Source of the DNA: Candidatus Lustribacter telmatis
Lineage (GTDB): Bacteria > Vulcanimicrobiota > Vulcanimicrobiia > Vulcanimicrobiales > Vulcanimicrobiaceae
Direction: 5' to 3'
Assembly (NCBI GenBank): GCA_003164045.1
Contig: PLRU01000071.1
Coordinates: 54,381 to 118,380, forward strand
Length of the DNA stretch: 64,000 bases
Shown: positions 7,587 to 15,385 of the stretch, piece by piece
Layout of the letters: every line of letters starts with the position of its first letter
How positions within the stretch are numbered: position 1 is the stretch's first letter
Translations under genes and position numbers: made by a program
The notes under the pieces: model-generated
Database searches by the model: none
What the model was told of the DNA's origin: nothing
The model's input: only the letters and a program-made list of their open reading frames with translations

Positions 7587-8696
7587 ATGCTCGACGGCGT
7601 CCGGGTGCTCGAACTCGGCACGACGATTACGGCGCCGCTGGCCGCGGTGATGCTGGCGGATCTCGGCGCCGACGTCATCAAGATCGAACGCCCCGAAGGC
7701 GATCCGTTTCGCAGTTTCCGCGGCGGCGCGTACAGTCCGCACTTCGTGGCGTTCAATCGCAACAAGCGCAGCGTCGTGCTCGATCTCACCACGGAGGCCG
7801 GGCGCGCGCGTATGCACGCCTTGCTGGCGAAGGCCGACGTGCTCATCGATAACGTCCGACCGAACGTGTTACCGCGCGTCGGTCTCGATCCGGCCGAGCT
7901 GCACGAACGTTTTCCGCGCCTGATCCACTGTTCGATCACCGGCTTCGGAGCATCCGGTCCGTATCGGGACCGGCCGGCATTCGATGCCGTGGCGCAAGCC
8001 CTGAGCGGTGTGAGCAGCCTGTTCGTCGATCCCGCCGACCCCGACATCACCGGTCCCACGATTTCCGACAACGTCACCGGCATGTATGCGTGTTCCGGCA
8101 TTCTGGCCGCGCTCTTCGAACGCGAACGCACGGGCAGCGGCCGCCGGCTCGAAATCAACATGCTCGAAGCGTCGATGGCGTTCATCGCCGATGCGTTCGC
8201 CGCGATCACGCAGCTCGGGCTCACCCTCACGCAGCATTCGCGGGTCGCCTCGTCGCAATCGTACGCGTTCAGCTGCGCCGACGGAAAAGCCGTGGCCGTC
8301 CATCTCTCATCGATCGAGAAATTCTGGACCGGCCTCGTCGATGCGCTGGAGGCGCCGGATATCCGCGACGATCCGCGTTTTGCCGCGCGCATGGATCGCG
8401 TCAATCGCTACCTCGAACTGCGCGCCGCGCTGGCGGAACGCTTCCGCACGCGTCCGCGCGCGTATTGGATCGAACGGCTCGAACGCGCCGACGTTCCCTA
8501 CGCTTCCGTCAACACCGTCGCCGAAGCGCTCGACGATCCGCAAGTCGCCGCCCTCGGCACGCTCTTCACGATGCAGCATCCGACCGAAGGCACGATCACC
8601 GCCGTACATGCGCCGCTCCACGTCGACGGCACACGCATTACCCCCGCGGTACCGCCGCCGACGCTCGGCGAGCATACGAACGACGCGCTCTGGTAA
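7587..8696 (+). CDS. CaiB/BaiF family CoA-transferase
   Basis: A 369-residue class III CoA-transferase. The N-terminal LDGVRVLELGTTITAPLAA and LADLGADVIKIERPEGDP are diagnostic, and the catalytic Asp region follows near residues 155-170. These enzymes move CoA between acyl groups, often succinyl-CoA to an organic acid. GTG at 7581 is an alternative start that would overlap the MarR stop as GTGA. As the last gene of the hydratase-lyase operon it may load CoA onto the pathway acid, an alternative to ATP-dependent ligation. This is inference. Confidence 0.88.
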   Translation: MLDGVRVLELGTTITAPLAAVMLADLGADVIKIERPEGDPFRSFRGGAYSPHFVAFNRNKRSVVLDLTTEAGRARMHALLAKADVLIDNVRPNVLPRVGLDPAELHERFPRLIHCSITGFGASGPYRDRPAFDAVAQALSGVSSLFVDPADPDITGPTISDNVTGMYACSGILAALFERERTGSGRRLEINMLEASMAFIADAFAAITQLGLTLTQHSRVASSQSYAFSCADGKAVAVHLSSIEKFWTGLVDALEAPDIRDDPRFAARMDRVNRYLELRAALAERFRTRPRAYWIERLERADVPYASVNTVAEALDDPQVAALGTLFTMQHPTEGTITAVHAPLHVDGTRITPAVPPPTLGEHTNDALW

Positions 8697-9473
8697 TTAC
8701 GCGCCGGCGGCGGGAACGTAGTTGACCGCCTCGGCCGCGTGATCGGCGAGGTAGAAGCCGAGCGGCTGCGTGCCGTCTTCGCGTAAATGCGCCAGTAGAC
8801 TCGCCGTGCGCGCCAGGATCGGAATTCCCTTGAGTGCTTCGAGCGGGAAGCCGACGTCGAGCATCACCGCCGGAATCGCGCACGAGATGTTCAGCGTCAA
8901 CGGCTTGCCCCATACCTCGCCCACCACGTCGCCGAGCGCGCGCGCCATACGCACGTGCGGGCCGGCCGTTCCGCGTTCGTCCGCTAGTGCAAACAGGCGC
9001 TCCGCGCGCGGATCCTTCGGCTTGTGCAGCGGATGGCCGAAGCCGGGCAGCGGCAGACGCTTGTCGCGGTACTCTTGCGCCACTTCGCGCGCCACCGCCG
9101 TCACGTCGCCGCCGCGCGCGATCGCCGCATCGAGCATGCGGCCCGCGAGTTCCGACGTGCCGAGCACCACCGATCCGCAGCCGAGAATGCCCGCTGCGAC
9201 CGCCGCTTGCAGCGCGCCCGGATCGGCAGCGAGCGTCATGCGCGCGGCCTGCACGTTGGGCACGAGTCCGTGCTCGGCGATTCCCACCAGACACGCATCG
9301 AGAAAGAACCGCTGATCGGCGGTGGGCATCGTTCCCATCAACAGAAACACGAAGTAGTCCGTAAACGTCATCGTTCCGATGAGCTGCGCGAGGTCTCGTC
9401 CGCGCACGGTGACGGACACGGCATCCGCCGTGCTGATGCTGGAACTGCGATCGCGTGGCCGTCCGACTTTCAA
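8697..9473 (-). CDS. Citryl-CoA lyase-like protein (citrate synthase family)
   Basis: A 258-residue short citrate-synthase-fold protein of the type annotated as citryl-CoA lyase, which splits citryl-CoA into acetyl-CoA and oxaloacetate. The helix SISTADAVSVTVRGRDL and the GFGHPLHKPKDPRAERLF active-site loop are present. Where citrate synthases have HGGA, this protein has SVVLGTSE, so one classical His is absent. I place the start at a TTG (9473) with GGAGGG six bases upstream. The longer ATG start at 9539 would overlap the divergent gene's start and has no ribosome site. Its stop abuts that of the convergent CoA-transferase gene. Confidence 0.78.
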   Translation of the reverse strand: MKVGRPRDRSSSISTADAVSVTVRGRDLAQLIGTMTFTDYFVFLLMGTMPTADQRFFLDACLVGIAEHGLVPNVQAARMTLAADPGALQAAVAAGILGCGSVVLGTSELAGRMLDAAIARGGDVTAVAREVAQEYRDKRLPLPGFGHPLHKPKDPRAERLFALADERGTAGPHVRMARALGDVVGEVWGKPLTLNISCAIPAVMLDVGFPLEALKGIPILARTASLLAHLREDGTQPLGFYLADHAAEAVNYVPAAGA

Positions 9474-9537
9474 GGGGGTCCCTCCGATGTGAGAAAGAAA
9501 ATGCCCCGCCCACCTTGGTGCGACGGAGACTGAATTC

Positions 9538-10722
9538 ATGATGCGCTCGCTGGCCCGATACCTGGTGCTCCCGGTCTTGCTGCTCGCTCTGGGCAGTCCC
9601 GCCCCGGGCGCAAGCGCGGTGAGCGGCGAGCCCTACGAGATCAACGCGATCCTCTCGCTCACCGGCGGCGCCGCGTTTCTCGGAAAAGCGCAGCAACAGG
9701 CACTCGGACTCATCGGACAGATCGCCAATCACAACGGCGGCATCAAGGGCCGGCCGCTGACGTTCAACATCGTCGACGACCAATCGAGCCCGCAAATCGC
9801 GGTGCAGCTCGCCAACGTCATCATCGCCAAGAAGGTGCCGATCTTCATCGGCTCCGATCTCACCGCACCGTGCTCGGCAATCGGTCCGCTCGTCGAAAAA
9901 AACGGGCCCACGGAGTACTGCACGTCGCCCGGCATCAATCCGCCCGCCGGCTCGTACATCTTCTCCGCCAGCGCCGCGACGCGCGCCGACGGCATCGCGC
10001 TCGTGCGCTATTTCCGCGAGCGCGGTTGGACGCGCATCGGATTGCTCACCTCGAGCGATGCGAGCGGCCAAGCCTTCGAGCAATCGTTCGACCGGGCACT
10101 CACGCTGCCCGAAAATAGAGACGTTACGGCGGTCGTGCGCGAGCATTTCGCCACCGCCGATCTAGCCATCGCGGGCCAAGCCGCGCGCATCAAAGCCGCG
10201 AACCCGCAAGCCGTCATCGGCTGGACCACCGGCACGCCGTTCGGCACGGTGCTGCGCGGTTTGCACGATGTCGGCTACGAGGGTCCGGTGGCCGGCGGCA
10301 ACGGCAACATGGTGTTCACGCAGCTCGCGCAGTACGCCGGTTTCCTGCCGAAAGAGCTCTACTTCCCCGGCCGCCGCGCGATTGCCGAAGGCACCCCGCC
10401 CGGTCCCGTGCACGACGCACAAATGGAGTATTTCAAGGCCTTCGCGAGCATCGGCGTGCGGCCGGACCTCGCCGACAACATCGGCTGGGATCCGGCGATG
10501 ATCGTCGTCAGTACGCTGCAGCATCTCGGACCCGACGCCACCGCGCAGCAATGCCGCGACTATATCCTCAACCTGCACAGCTACGTCGGCATCAACGGCA
10601 TCTATGATTTCCGCGACGGCGAGCAGCGCGGCATCGGCATCAACTCGATCGTGATCGACAAGTGGGAGCCCGAGCGGACGCGCTTCGTCGCCGTGAGCAA
10701 GCCCGGCGGATTCCTGAAGTAG
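9538..10722 (+). CDS. LivK-type periplasmic binding protein
   Basis: A 394-residue exported binding protein with a signal peptide over about residues 1-27. The mature part opens SGEPYEINAILSLTGGAAFL, followed by DDQSSPQIAVQL and the Cys pair APCSAIG and EYCTSP. It is a close paralogue of the binding protein at 5909. The ATG is preceded by GGAG. It is divergent from the citryl-CoA lyase-like gene across a 64-base gap, and the next gene downstream is convergent, so it may form a single-gene transcript. Ligand unknown. Confidence 0.9.
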   Translation: MMRSLARYLVLPVLLLALGSPAPGASAVSGEPYEINAILSLTGGAAFLGKAQQQALGLIGQIANHNGGIKGRPLTFNIVDDQSSPQIAVQLANVIIAKKVPIFIGSDLTAPCSAIGPLVEKNGPTEYCTSPGINPPAGSYIFSASAATRADGIALVRYFRERGWTRIGLLTSSDASGQAFEQSFDRALTLPENRDVTAVVREHFATADLAIAGQAARIKAANPQAVIGWTTGTPFGTVLRGLHDVGYEGPVAGGNGNMVFTQLAQYAGFLPKELYFPGRRAIAEGTPPGPVHDAQMEYFKAFASIGVRPDLADNIGWDPAMIVVSTLQHLGPDATAQQCRDYILNLHSYVGINGIYDFRDGEQRGIGINSIVIDKWEPERTRFVAVSKPGGFLK

Positions 10723-10729
10723 CGGGCCG

Positions 10730-11863
10730 CTACACCGCCGCTATCGCGCGCAGGCGTGGTGCAATTTCGTCACCGAGCATCGCGATGCCGGCAACGGTTT
10801 GATCGTGTTCGAGAAAACCGGCTTGGCCCATCGCGAGCAAGTGCCCGTAACCGCCGACCGCGGCATAGTGTTTGTCGATCTGACGGCACACGGTATCGGG
10901 ACTGCCCGCAAATACAAGGCCGGACTCGATGCAGTGCTCGAGCGAACTCTTCTTGTCGAAGTGGGTCTCCCCGCCGCGCATGAAGCCGACGGCCGCTTTG
11001 AGCGAGGCATAGCCGGGCGGATTGGAAAACTGCGGCGGCACTTTGTTGGCCTGAAAATACCACATCAGCTTGCGCGCGCCGTCGAAGCCCTCTTCATCGG
11101 TCTTGCCGACGAAGACGAGCGCGGCGTAAGCGAGCCGGTCGAGCGACATCGGCAGCCCAAGCGACGCACGCTTTGCGCGATACGTATCGAAGATCACCTT
11201 CGTTTGAGCAAAGCCGGTGAGGAACGTCGCCGCAACGTAGCCGTGCTCGGCGATCTTTGGTATTTGCGCCGGACTCGTGCCGGTGAACCAAATCGGCGGA
11301 TGCGGTTCCTGATACGGGCGCGGCCAAATGTTGACCTGACGGTAGTTGAAGTACCGGCCTTCCCAGTTGAACGGTCCGTCGTGCGTAGTCCACGCTTGTT
11401 TGATCAGGTCGTGCGCTTCCCACATGCGGTCGGCCATGTTGACCGGCTTGCTGTTCACCGCTGAAATTTCGTAGGGCACGCCGCGCACGAAGCCGACTTC
11501 GAGCCGGCCGCGCGAGTAGTTGTCGGCCATCGCCATCTCTTCGGCGACGCGCACCGGATCGCGCCGGTTCGCGATCGGATTGCCCAAGATGAGGATGCGC
11601 GATTTCTTCGTAATGCGCGTGAGCGCGCCGAGCACGACGGCCGCCGACGGATTCAAGTTGGTCGCGGTTTGGTGGTGCTCGTTGAGCATGAGGTCGAGAC
11701 CGTGCTCCTCGGCGAATTGCCACTCATCGAGGTACCGGTGGTACAGATCGGCCATCGTCTTCGGATCGATGACGCCGTTGGGCAGCGTGACGCGAACCGA
11801 TTCGTACGTCGATTCATCGGGCAGATACGGATAGGCGTTTTCGCTGAAGTACCAGGTGCGCAT
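10730..11863 (-). CDS. Luciferase-like (LLM class) flavin-dependent oxidoreductase
   Basis: A 377-residue luciferase-superfamily enzyme. DLMLNEHHQTATNLNPSAAV near residues 57-76, ILILGNPIANRRDPVRVAEE and YSRGRLEVGFVRGVPYE are typical. It is longer than the LLM protein at 3984 and only distantly similar, so it belongs to a different branch. It follows the FAH-family gene by a single base and is probably co-translated with it. The pair could form an oxygenase-then-hydrolase step in ring or diketone breakdown, by inference. Confidence 0.87.
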   Translation of the reverse strand: MRTWYFSENAYPYLPDESTYESVRVTLPNGVIDPKTMADLYHRYLDEWQFAEEHGLDLMLNEHHQTATNLNPSAAVVLGALTRITKKSRILILGNPIANRRDPVRVAEEMAMADNYSRGRLEVGFVRGVPYEISAVNSKPVNMADRMWEAHDLIKQAWTTHDGPFNWEGRYFNYRQVNIWPRPYQEPHPPIWFTGTSPAQIPKIAEHGYVAATFLTGFAQTKVIFDTYRAKRASLGLPMSLDRLAYAALVFVGKTDEEGFDGARKLMWYFQANKVPPQFSNPPGYASLKAAVGFMRGGETHFDKKSSLEHCIESGLVFAGSPDTVCRQIDKHYAAVGGYGHLLAMGQAGFLEHDQTVAGIAMLGDEIAPRLRAIAAV

Positions 11864-11864
11864 G

Positions 11865-12851
11865 CTAACGCTTCGCTACGATTCGCGCGGCGAGCGTCCC
11901 GATCGCCGCGGAACGGATCTCGACCTCGTCTCCCGGTTGCAGAAAGCGTTCTGGTGCGAAGACGCCGTCTTTGATGTCGCTCGAATCGGCCGCCGTTCCC
12001 GCCGCCGTGCCGCCTGAAATGACGTCGCCCGGCACGAACGTGAAATCGGTTGAGAGATACTCCAGATACTCGCCGAACGACACGACCATGTCGCGCGTGT
12101 TGAAGTGTTGGCGCCGCTCGCCGTTCACCCACGTTTCGATGTCGACGTTCGCTTCGTCGATCTCTTCACCCACGACGATGCACGGTCCGATCGAATACGA
12201 GCCGTCGAAGTTTTTCTGCACCGCGAACTTCAGCAGCCCGCTGCCTTCGTTGAAATCGCGTATGCTCCAGTCGCCGAAGAGCGTCACGCCCCAGATGTAC
12301 GGCTTGAGATCGGCCGCCTTGACGTCTTTTGCGCGTTTGCCGATCACGATCGCCAATTCGGCTTCGTAGTCGAAGCGTTTGGTGCGCGCCGGATACATGA
12401 TGTCTGCGCCGGGATCGGCGGCATCGCGCCCGACTTTCCAAAAGCCCCAGATGCCGCGCGAGCGCATCTCTTTCGCGATCGCCTTGAGGTCGGGCGATTC
12501 GTAGCGCGGCATGTCGGAACGCTTCATCGCCATCGCCGCGGTGTGGTCGGCAAAGTTGCCGCCCGCGCACGCAATGCGCGCACCCGGGACGTACGGCGCG
12601 TGCAGCACGACGGCAGAACGTTCGTACACGCCGCTCGCGGCATGCGTTGAAGCCGGCGCGGCCGTCACCGCAGCTACGATCTTGGCGGCGTCCGCGAGCG
12701 CCTCCGCACCGCCCTCGATCAACCCCAGTAGCGTCGACGGCAACGGGCGCACGACGGCGGGATTCGCGGCGCTCGCGCGCTCGAGATCGACGATGAGATC
12801 GCCGCTCCACACGCCCACCCGCTTGTCAGCACCGAAAACAACGATCTTCAT
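11865..12851 (-). CDS. Fumarylacetoacetate hydrolase (FAH) family protein
   Basis: A 328-residue FAH-fold protein; relatives hydrolyse acylpyruvates or act as hydratases or decarboxylases in aromatic meta-cleavage pathways. It shows an N-terminal domain, then AGGNFADHTAAM, the metal-site strand FDYEAELAIVIGK, GVTLFGDWSIRDF and the C-terminal FVPGDVISGGTAAGTAAD. The gene starts 68 bases from the divergent ArsR gene. The operator there may influence it as well. It is the first gene of a pair with the luciferase-like gene. Confidence 0.88.
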   Translation of the reverse strand: MKIVVFGADKRVGVWSGDLIVDLERASAANPAVVRPLPSTLLGLIEGGAEALADAAKIVAAVTAAPASTHAASGVYERSAVVLHAPYVPGARIACAGGNFADHTAAMAMKRSDMPRYESPDLKAIAKEMRSRGIWGFWKVGRDAADPGADIMYPARTKRFDYEAELAIVIGKRAKDVKAADLKPYIWGVTLFGDWSIRDFNEGSGLLKFAVQKNFDGSYSIGPCIVVGEEIDEANVDIETWVNGERRQHFNTRDMVVSFGEYLEYLSTDFTFVPGDVISGGTAAGTAADSSDIKDGVFAPERFLQPGDEVEIRSAAIGTLAARIVAKR

Positions 12852-12902
12852 GATTCGTCCCTGCGCCCGCCTCGCTGCACTCCCCTGCCGCGGAAATCTG
12901 TG

Positions 12903-12918
12903 GTAACGTCTACGTTAC
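12903..12918. promoter_or_regulatory. Palindromic operator, copy 1 (ArsR promoter)
   Basis: GTAACGT-CT-ACGTTAC is a perfect 16-base palindrome that ends two bases before the ATG of the ArsR gene. A near-identical copy lies at 13608-13625. The position fits autorepression. Confidence 0.7.
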
Positions 12919-12919
12919 G

Positions 12920-13207
12920 ATGAACGCGCTCGACGCATTGGGCAATCCCGTCCGCCGGGAAATTCTGACCGAATTGCGCCGCTCGCCGATGGCGGTCGGC
13001 ACGTTGGCCCAGCGGTTCTCCGTGAGCCGGCCGGCCATTTCACGCCACTTGCGCGTGCTGCAAGACGCCGGTCTCGTCACGACCGAGGAACGCGGCACGC
13101 AGAACGTCTATGCGGTTCGCGTTCAAGGCTTCCGCGCGGTGCGCGCGTACATCGATAGTTTCTGGGACGTCGCGCTCTCGCGACTCGAAGCGCTGGCCGA
13201 AGAATGA
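12920..13207 (+). CDS. ArsR-family transcriptional regulator
   Basis: A 95-residue winged-helix repressor. LDALGNPVRREILTELRRSP is the ArsR helix 1-2 region, FSVSRPAISRHLRVLQDAGL the recognition helix, and TEERGTQNVYAVRV the wing. It belongs to the class commonly paired with SRPBCC (AHSA1) proteins. The start lies two bases after a perfect palindrome, so the palindrome takes the place of a ribosome site; the transcript may be leaderless. The stop overlaps the next start as ATGA. Confidence 0.9.
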   Translation: MNALDALGNPVRREILTELRRSPMAVGTLAQRFSVSRPAISRHLRVLQDAGLVTTEERGTQNVYAVRVQGFRAVRAYIDSFWDVALSRLEALAEE

Positions 13208-13629
13208 TCCAAAAGAGCGTCGTGCTGCGTTGTGATCCGGCGCGCGCGTTCGGGCTGTTCACCGAAAACGCCGGTGAATGGTGGCCCGCCGACCGCCGTC
13301 ATACCGACGACGTTGAGAGCACGATCCACATGCAATCGTCGGGCCGATTCTTCGAACGCGCGAGCGACGGCACCGAAATCGAACTCGGCGTCGTGCGCGT
13401 GTTCGAGCCGCCCGAACGGCTCGTGCTCGACTGGTATCCGGGAACCGGACCGGCGAACGCAACGCGCGTCGACGTGCGCTTCGAAGCCGTCGAACACGGA
13501 ACCCTCGTGTCGGTAACGCACGACGCGGGCGCGGCCACGGCCGAGACTTTCGCCCGCAACGCGGCCGCGTATTCCCGCTCGTGGGATTCGGTGCTAGCTT
13601 GCTTTTTGGTAACATCTACGTTACCATAG
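13204..13629 (+). CDS. SRPBCC (AHSA1-like) domain protein
   Basis: A 141-residue START-like fold protein that binds hydrophobic ligands in a helix-grip pocket. VVLRCDPARAFGLFTENAGE and the strand ERLVLDWYPGTGPANATRVD are typical of the AHSA1 branch. It is translationally coupled to the ArsR gene. The second copy of the operator overlaps its last codons and stop. The cellular role of this common ArsR-SRPBCC pair is not established. Confidence 0.87.
   Translation: MIQKSVVLRCDPARAFGLFTENAGEWWPADRRHTDDVESTIHMQSSGRFFERASDGTEIELGVVRVFEPPERLVLDWYPGTGPANATRVDVRFEAVEHGTLVSVTHDAGAATAETFARNAAAYSRSWDSVLACFLVTSTLP
13608..13625. promoter_or_regulatory. Palindromic operator, copy 2 (before the unknown gene at 13636)
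   Basis: GGTAACATCTACGTTACC differs from the copy at 12903 by one base in the 16-base core, and here the outer bases also pair. It straddles the stop of the SRPBCC gene and lies 10 bases before the next ATG. The downstream gene therefore probably has its own ArsR-controlled promoter. Confidence 0.68.
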
Positions 13630-13635
13630 CGACCC

Positions 13636-14052
13636 ATGACAGCGAGCAATGCAAAACACGGCACGCCCGAAGCTCCGTGGAATTTGAAGACCCCGCCCGG
13701 CACATCCGACTTTCAAGCGTGGCGCGATCCGGCGCTCGATCCGCCCGCACTCGTGGTGCAAGTCGGCAAGACGCAGTTGCGGTATCAGTTGCGCTGTATC
13801 GAGGATCTGCACGCGATGCTCAAGGCGCACGGCGATTGGATGCCGCTCGGCAGCGCCGACGAACAGAAGCCGGCCGCGGCAGGCACGGTCGAAGCGTGGG
13901 GACGCGACGCCGGCAATCCGGTGAAGGGCTGGTACGGCATCAAGAAGGGCTTGCGCGGCCGCTTCGGCATGTACGTGCCGCCGGTGCTCGAGGCCTTGGG
14001 CCTCGCCGAAGTCGAGCACAACGCAAAGAACAACCGCATCCGCGCGACGTAG
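13636..14052 (+). CDS. Conserved hypothetical protein in ArsR regulon
   Basis: A 138-residue cytoplasmic protein with no signal peptide or membrane segment. Notable stretches are PWNLKTPPGTSDFQAWRD near residues 14-31, PPALVVQVGKTQLRYQL and KGWYGIKKGLRGRFGMYVPP near residues 97-116. I do not recognise a named domain. Its upstream operator matches the one before the ArsR gene, which links it to the same control. It ends before a hairpin terminator shared with the convergent gene. Confidence 0.8.
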   Translation: MTASNAKHGTPEAPWNLKTPPGTSDFQAWRDPALDPPALVVQVGKTQLRYQLRCIEDLHAMLKAHGDWMPLGSADEQKPAAAGTVEAWGRDAGNPVKGWYGIKKGLRGRFGMYVPPVLEALGLAEVEHNAKNNRIRAT

Positions 14053-14060
14053 CGGATGCA

Positions 14061-14095
14061 ATAAAAAAGGCGCCGGCCGAAGCCGACGCCTTCTT
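14061..14095. terminator. Hairpin terminator between convergent genes
   Basis: AAGGCGCCGGC-CGAA-GCCGACGCCTT (14065-14090) is an 11-base stem with one mismatch. The run of A just before it becomes a T-run for transcripts coming from the minus strand, so it is a good intrinsic terminator for the TonB receptor/lipoprotein operon. It may also stop the plus-strand gene, where the tail is CTTCTTGG. Confidence 0.8.
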
Positions 14096-14107
14096 GGTTG
14101 TATCTGC

Positions 14108-15376
14108 TTACTTGCGAAGCGTGGCCGTACCCGACGCACGTGCGTGCGATGCCGGCAGAACGCCGATCACCGGAGCGCCGCCACCAACGGGGACGTTGTA
14201 AACCGCTTGGGGCGAGATCGTCACGTCGGCCTGGTGCGATGCACCCGCTCCAACGAGGCTCGGTGCCGCATTGCCCAAGCTGCTCGGATACGACGCCTCG
14301 AAAGCGGGGTAGTCGAATCCGATCACTTGAACCGTGAAGGCATCGCCGTCACTCGCCGTTCCACCCGGCGGGGAATTGTCGGACGCGGAGCACAGAGCTC
14401 CGGCCGGCAACGTCGCCGTTCCGCTTGCGCGCATCAGGACCGTGTAGTACACGGGCTTGCCGAGCGAAGCGCCATTGCAGCTAGCCGCGCCCGCGGTCGT
14501 CGGACCGAAGTCCGTGACCTGAACGTAAGCTTCCGTGACGCCGGCCGGTTGCACGTAGGCAAACGTCGCGGACGTGCTGGCGTTACCGCCCGCTACAGCC
14601 GTGATCGTCGGGACCGGAGCGGCGGCAATGGTCGGCAGCGGCACGATCGTGCTGATCGCCGCCGTCGTCGAAGATCCGGCCGCGCCCGGTACCGCCACCG
14701 CGAGGGTGTATGTACCGACGGACGGAGCGACCGCGAAGACGTTGAGGCCTTCGGAGACGCCGTTGAATCCGGCCAGAACCGCGGCTGCGTTTCCGCTCGG
14801 ATCGAACGCCGGCAAACCGCCCAGCGGAATGAAGGCGTTCGGGTCGACGGGTTGACCCGCCGCGGCCGACTGCGCAGCCAAACCGACTGCATCATAGACC
14901 GGGACCTGATACGGTCCGATGGCATCCGGCGAACCCGTGTTGCCGTAGTTGTAGGGCTCGAGGCCAAACCCGGAGGCGCCGCCGTCGATACCAAACGTGG
15001 TGGCATTGGTGCCGGTTTGCGCCGTGCTCGTCGCGGACGCCGTACCGACTTCGGCCGTAGCCGGACCGGTAACGATCGTCGCGTTGAAGCCGTCCGGCGT
15101 GCCGGCTGCCGCCGCGATTGCGTGCGGGAACGTCAGCGTCGGGGAGCTTACCAGGGTGCCGGATTGACCTGACGGTTGGCGATACGTAACCACGAAGTTC
15201 GTGCCTAACGCGCCGCCGAGGTTTGCCGTTCCGACATTCATCTGCAGCGTGTTTGCCGCCACATTAGCGGTGGTTACGCCTTTCGGACTCGTGCCGGACC
15301 CGCTGCAAGCAGCGAGTCCGAGCGCGACGACCGTCGCCGTGAGTTTGATTCCGTTCATATAGATATGCTTCATCAT
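14108..15376 (-). CDS. Putative lipoprotein encoded with a TonB receptor
   Basis: A 422-residue exported protein. A signal with lipobox LAAC and a following SGSGTSP linker suggests lipid anchoring. The rest is rich in Ala, Gly, Ser and Thr and looks like beta-structure. I recognise no enzyme motif. The gene follows the TonB-dependent receptor by nine bases and is closed by the strong terminator at 14061-14095, so the two form an operon. ATG at 15373 and GTG at 15382 are alternative starts; AAGGGG lies upstream. A surface partner of the receptor is a reasonable guess. Confidence 0.78.
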   Translation of the reverse strand: MMKHIYMNGIKLTATVVALGLAACSGSGTSPKGVTTANVAANTLQMNVGTANLGGALGTNFVVTYRQPSGQSGTLVSSPTLTFPHAIAAAAGTPDGFNATIVTGPATAEVGTASATSTAQTGTNATTFGIDGGASGFGLEPYNYGNTGSPDAIGPYQVPVYDAVGLAAQSAAAGQPVDPNAFIPLGGLPAFDPSGNAAAVLAGFNGVSEGLNVFAVAPSVGTYTLAVAVPGAAGSSTTAAISTIVPLPTIAAAPVPTITAVAGGNASTSATFAYVQPAGVTEAYVQVTDFGPTTAGAASCNGASLGKPVYYTVLMRASGTATLPAGALCSASDNSPPGGTASDGDAFTVQVIGFDYPAFEASYPSSLGNAAPSLVGAGASHQADVTISPQAVYNVPVGGGAPVIGVLPASHARASGTATLRK

Positions 15377-15385
15377 CTCCACCCC

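Noticed and set aside
8638..10146. A long minus-strand open frame across the citryl-CoA lyase-like gene and the binding protein at 9538
   Set aside because: It is an out-of-frame shadow of two well-supported genes, with the His/Arg-rich composition typical of such shadows in GC-rich DNA.
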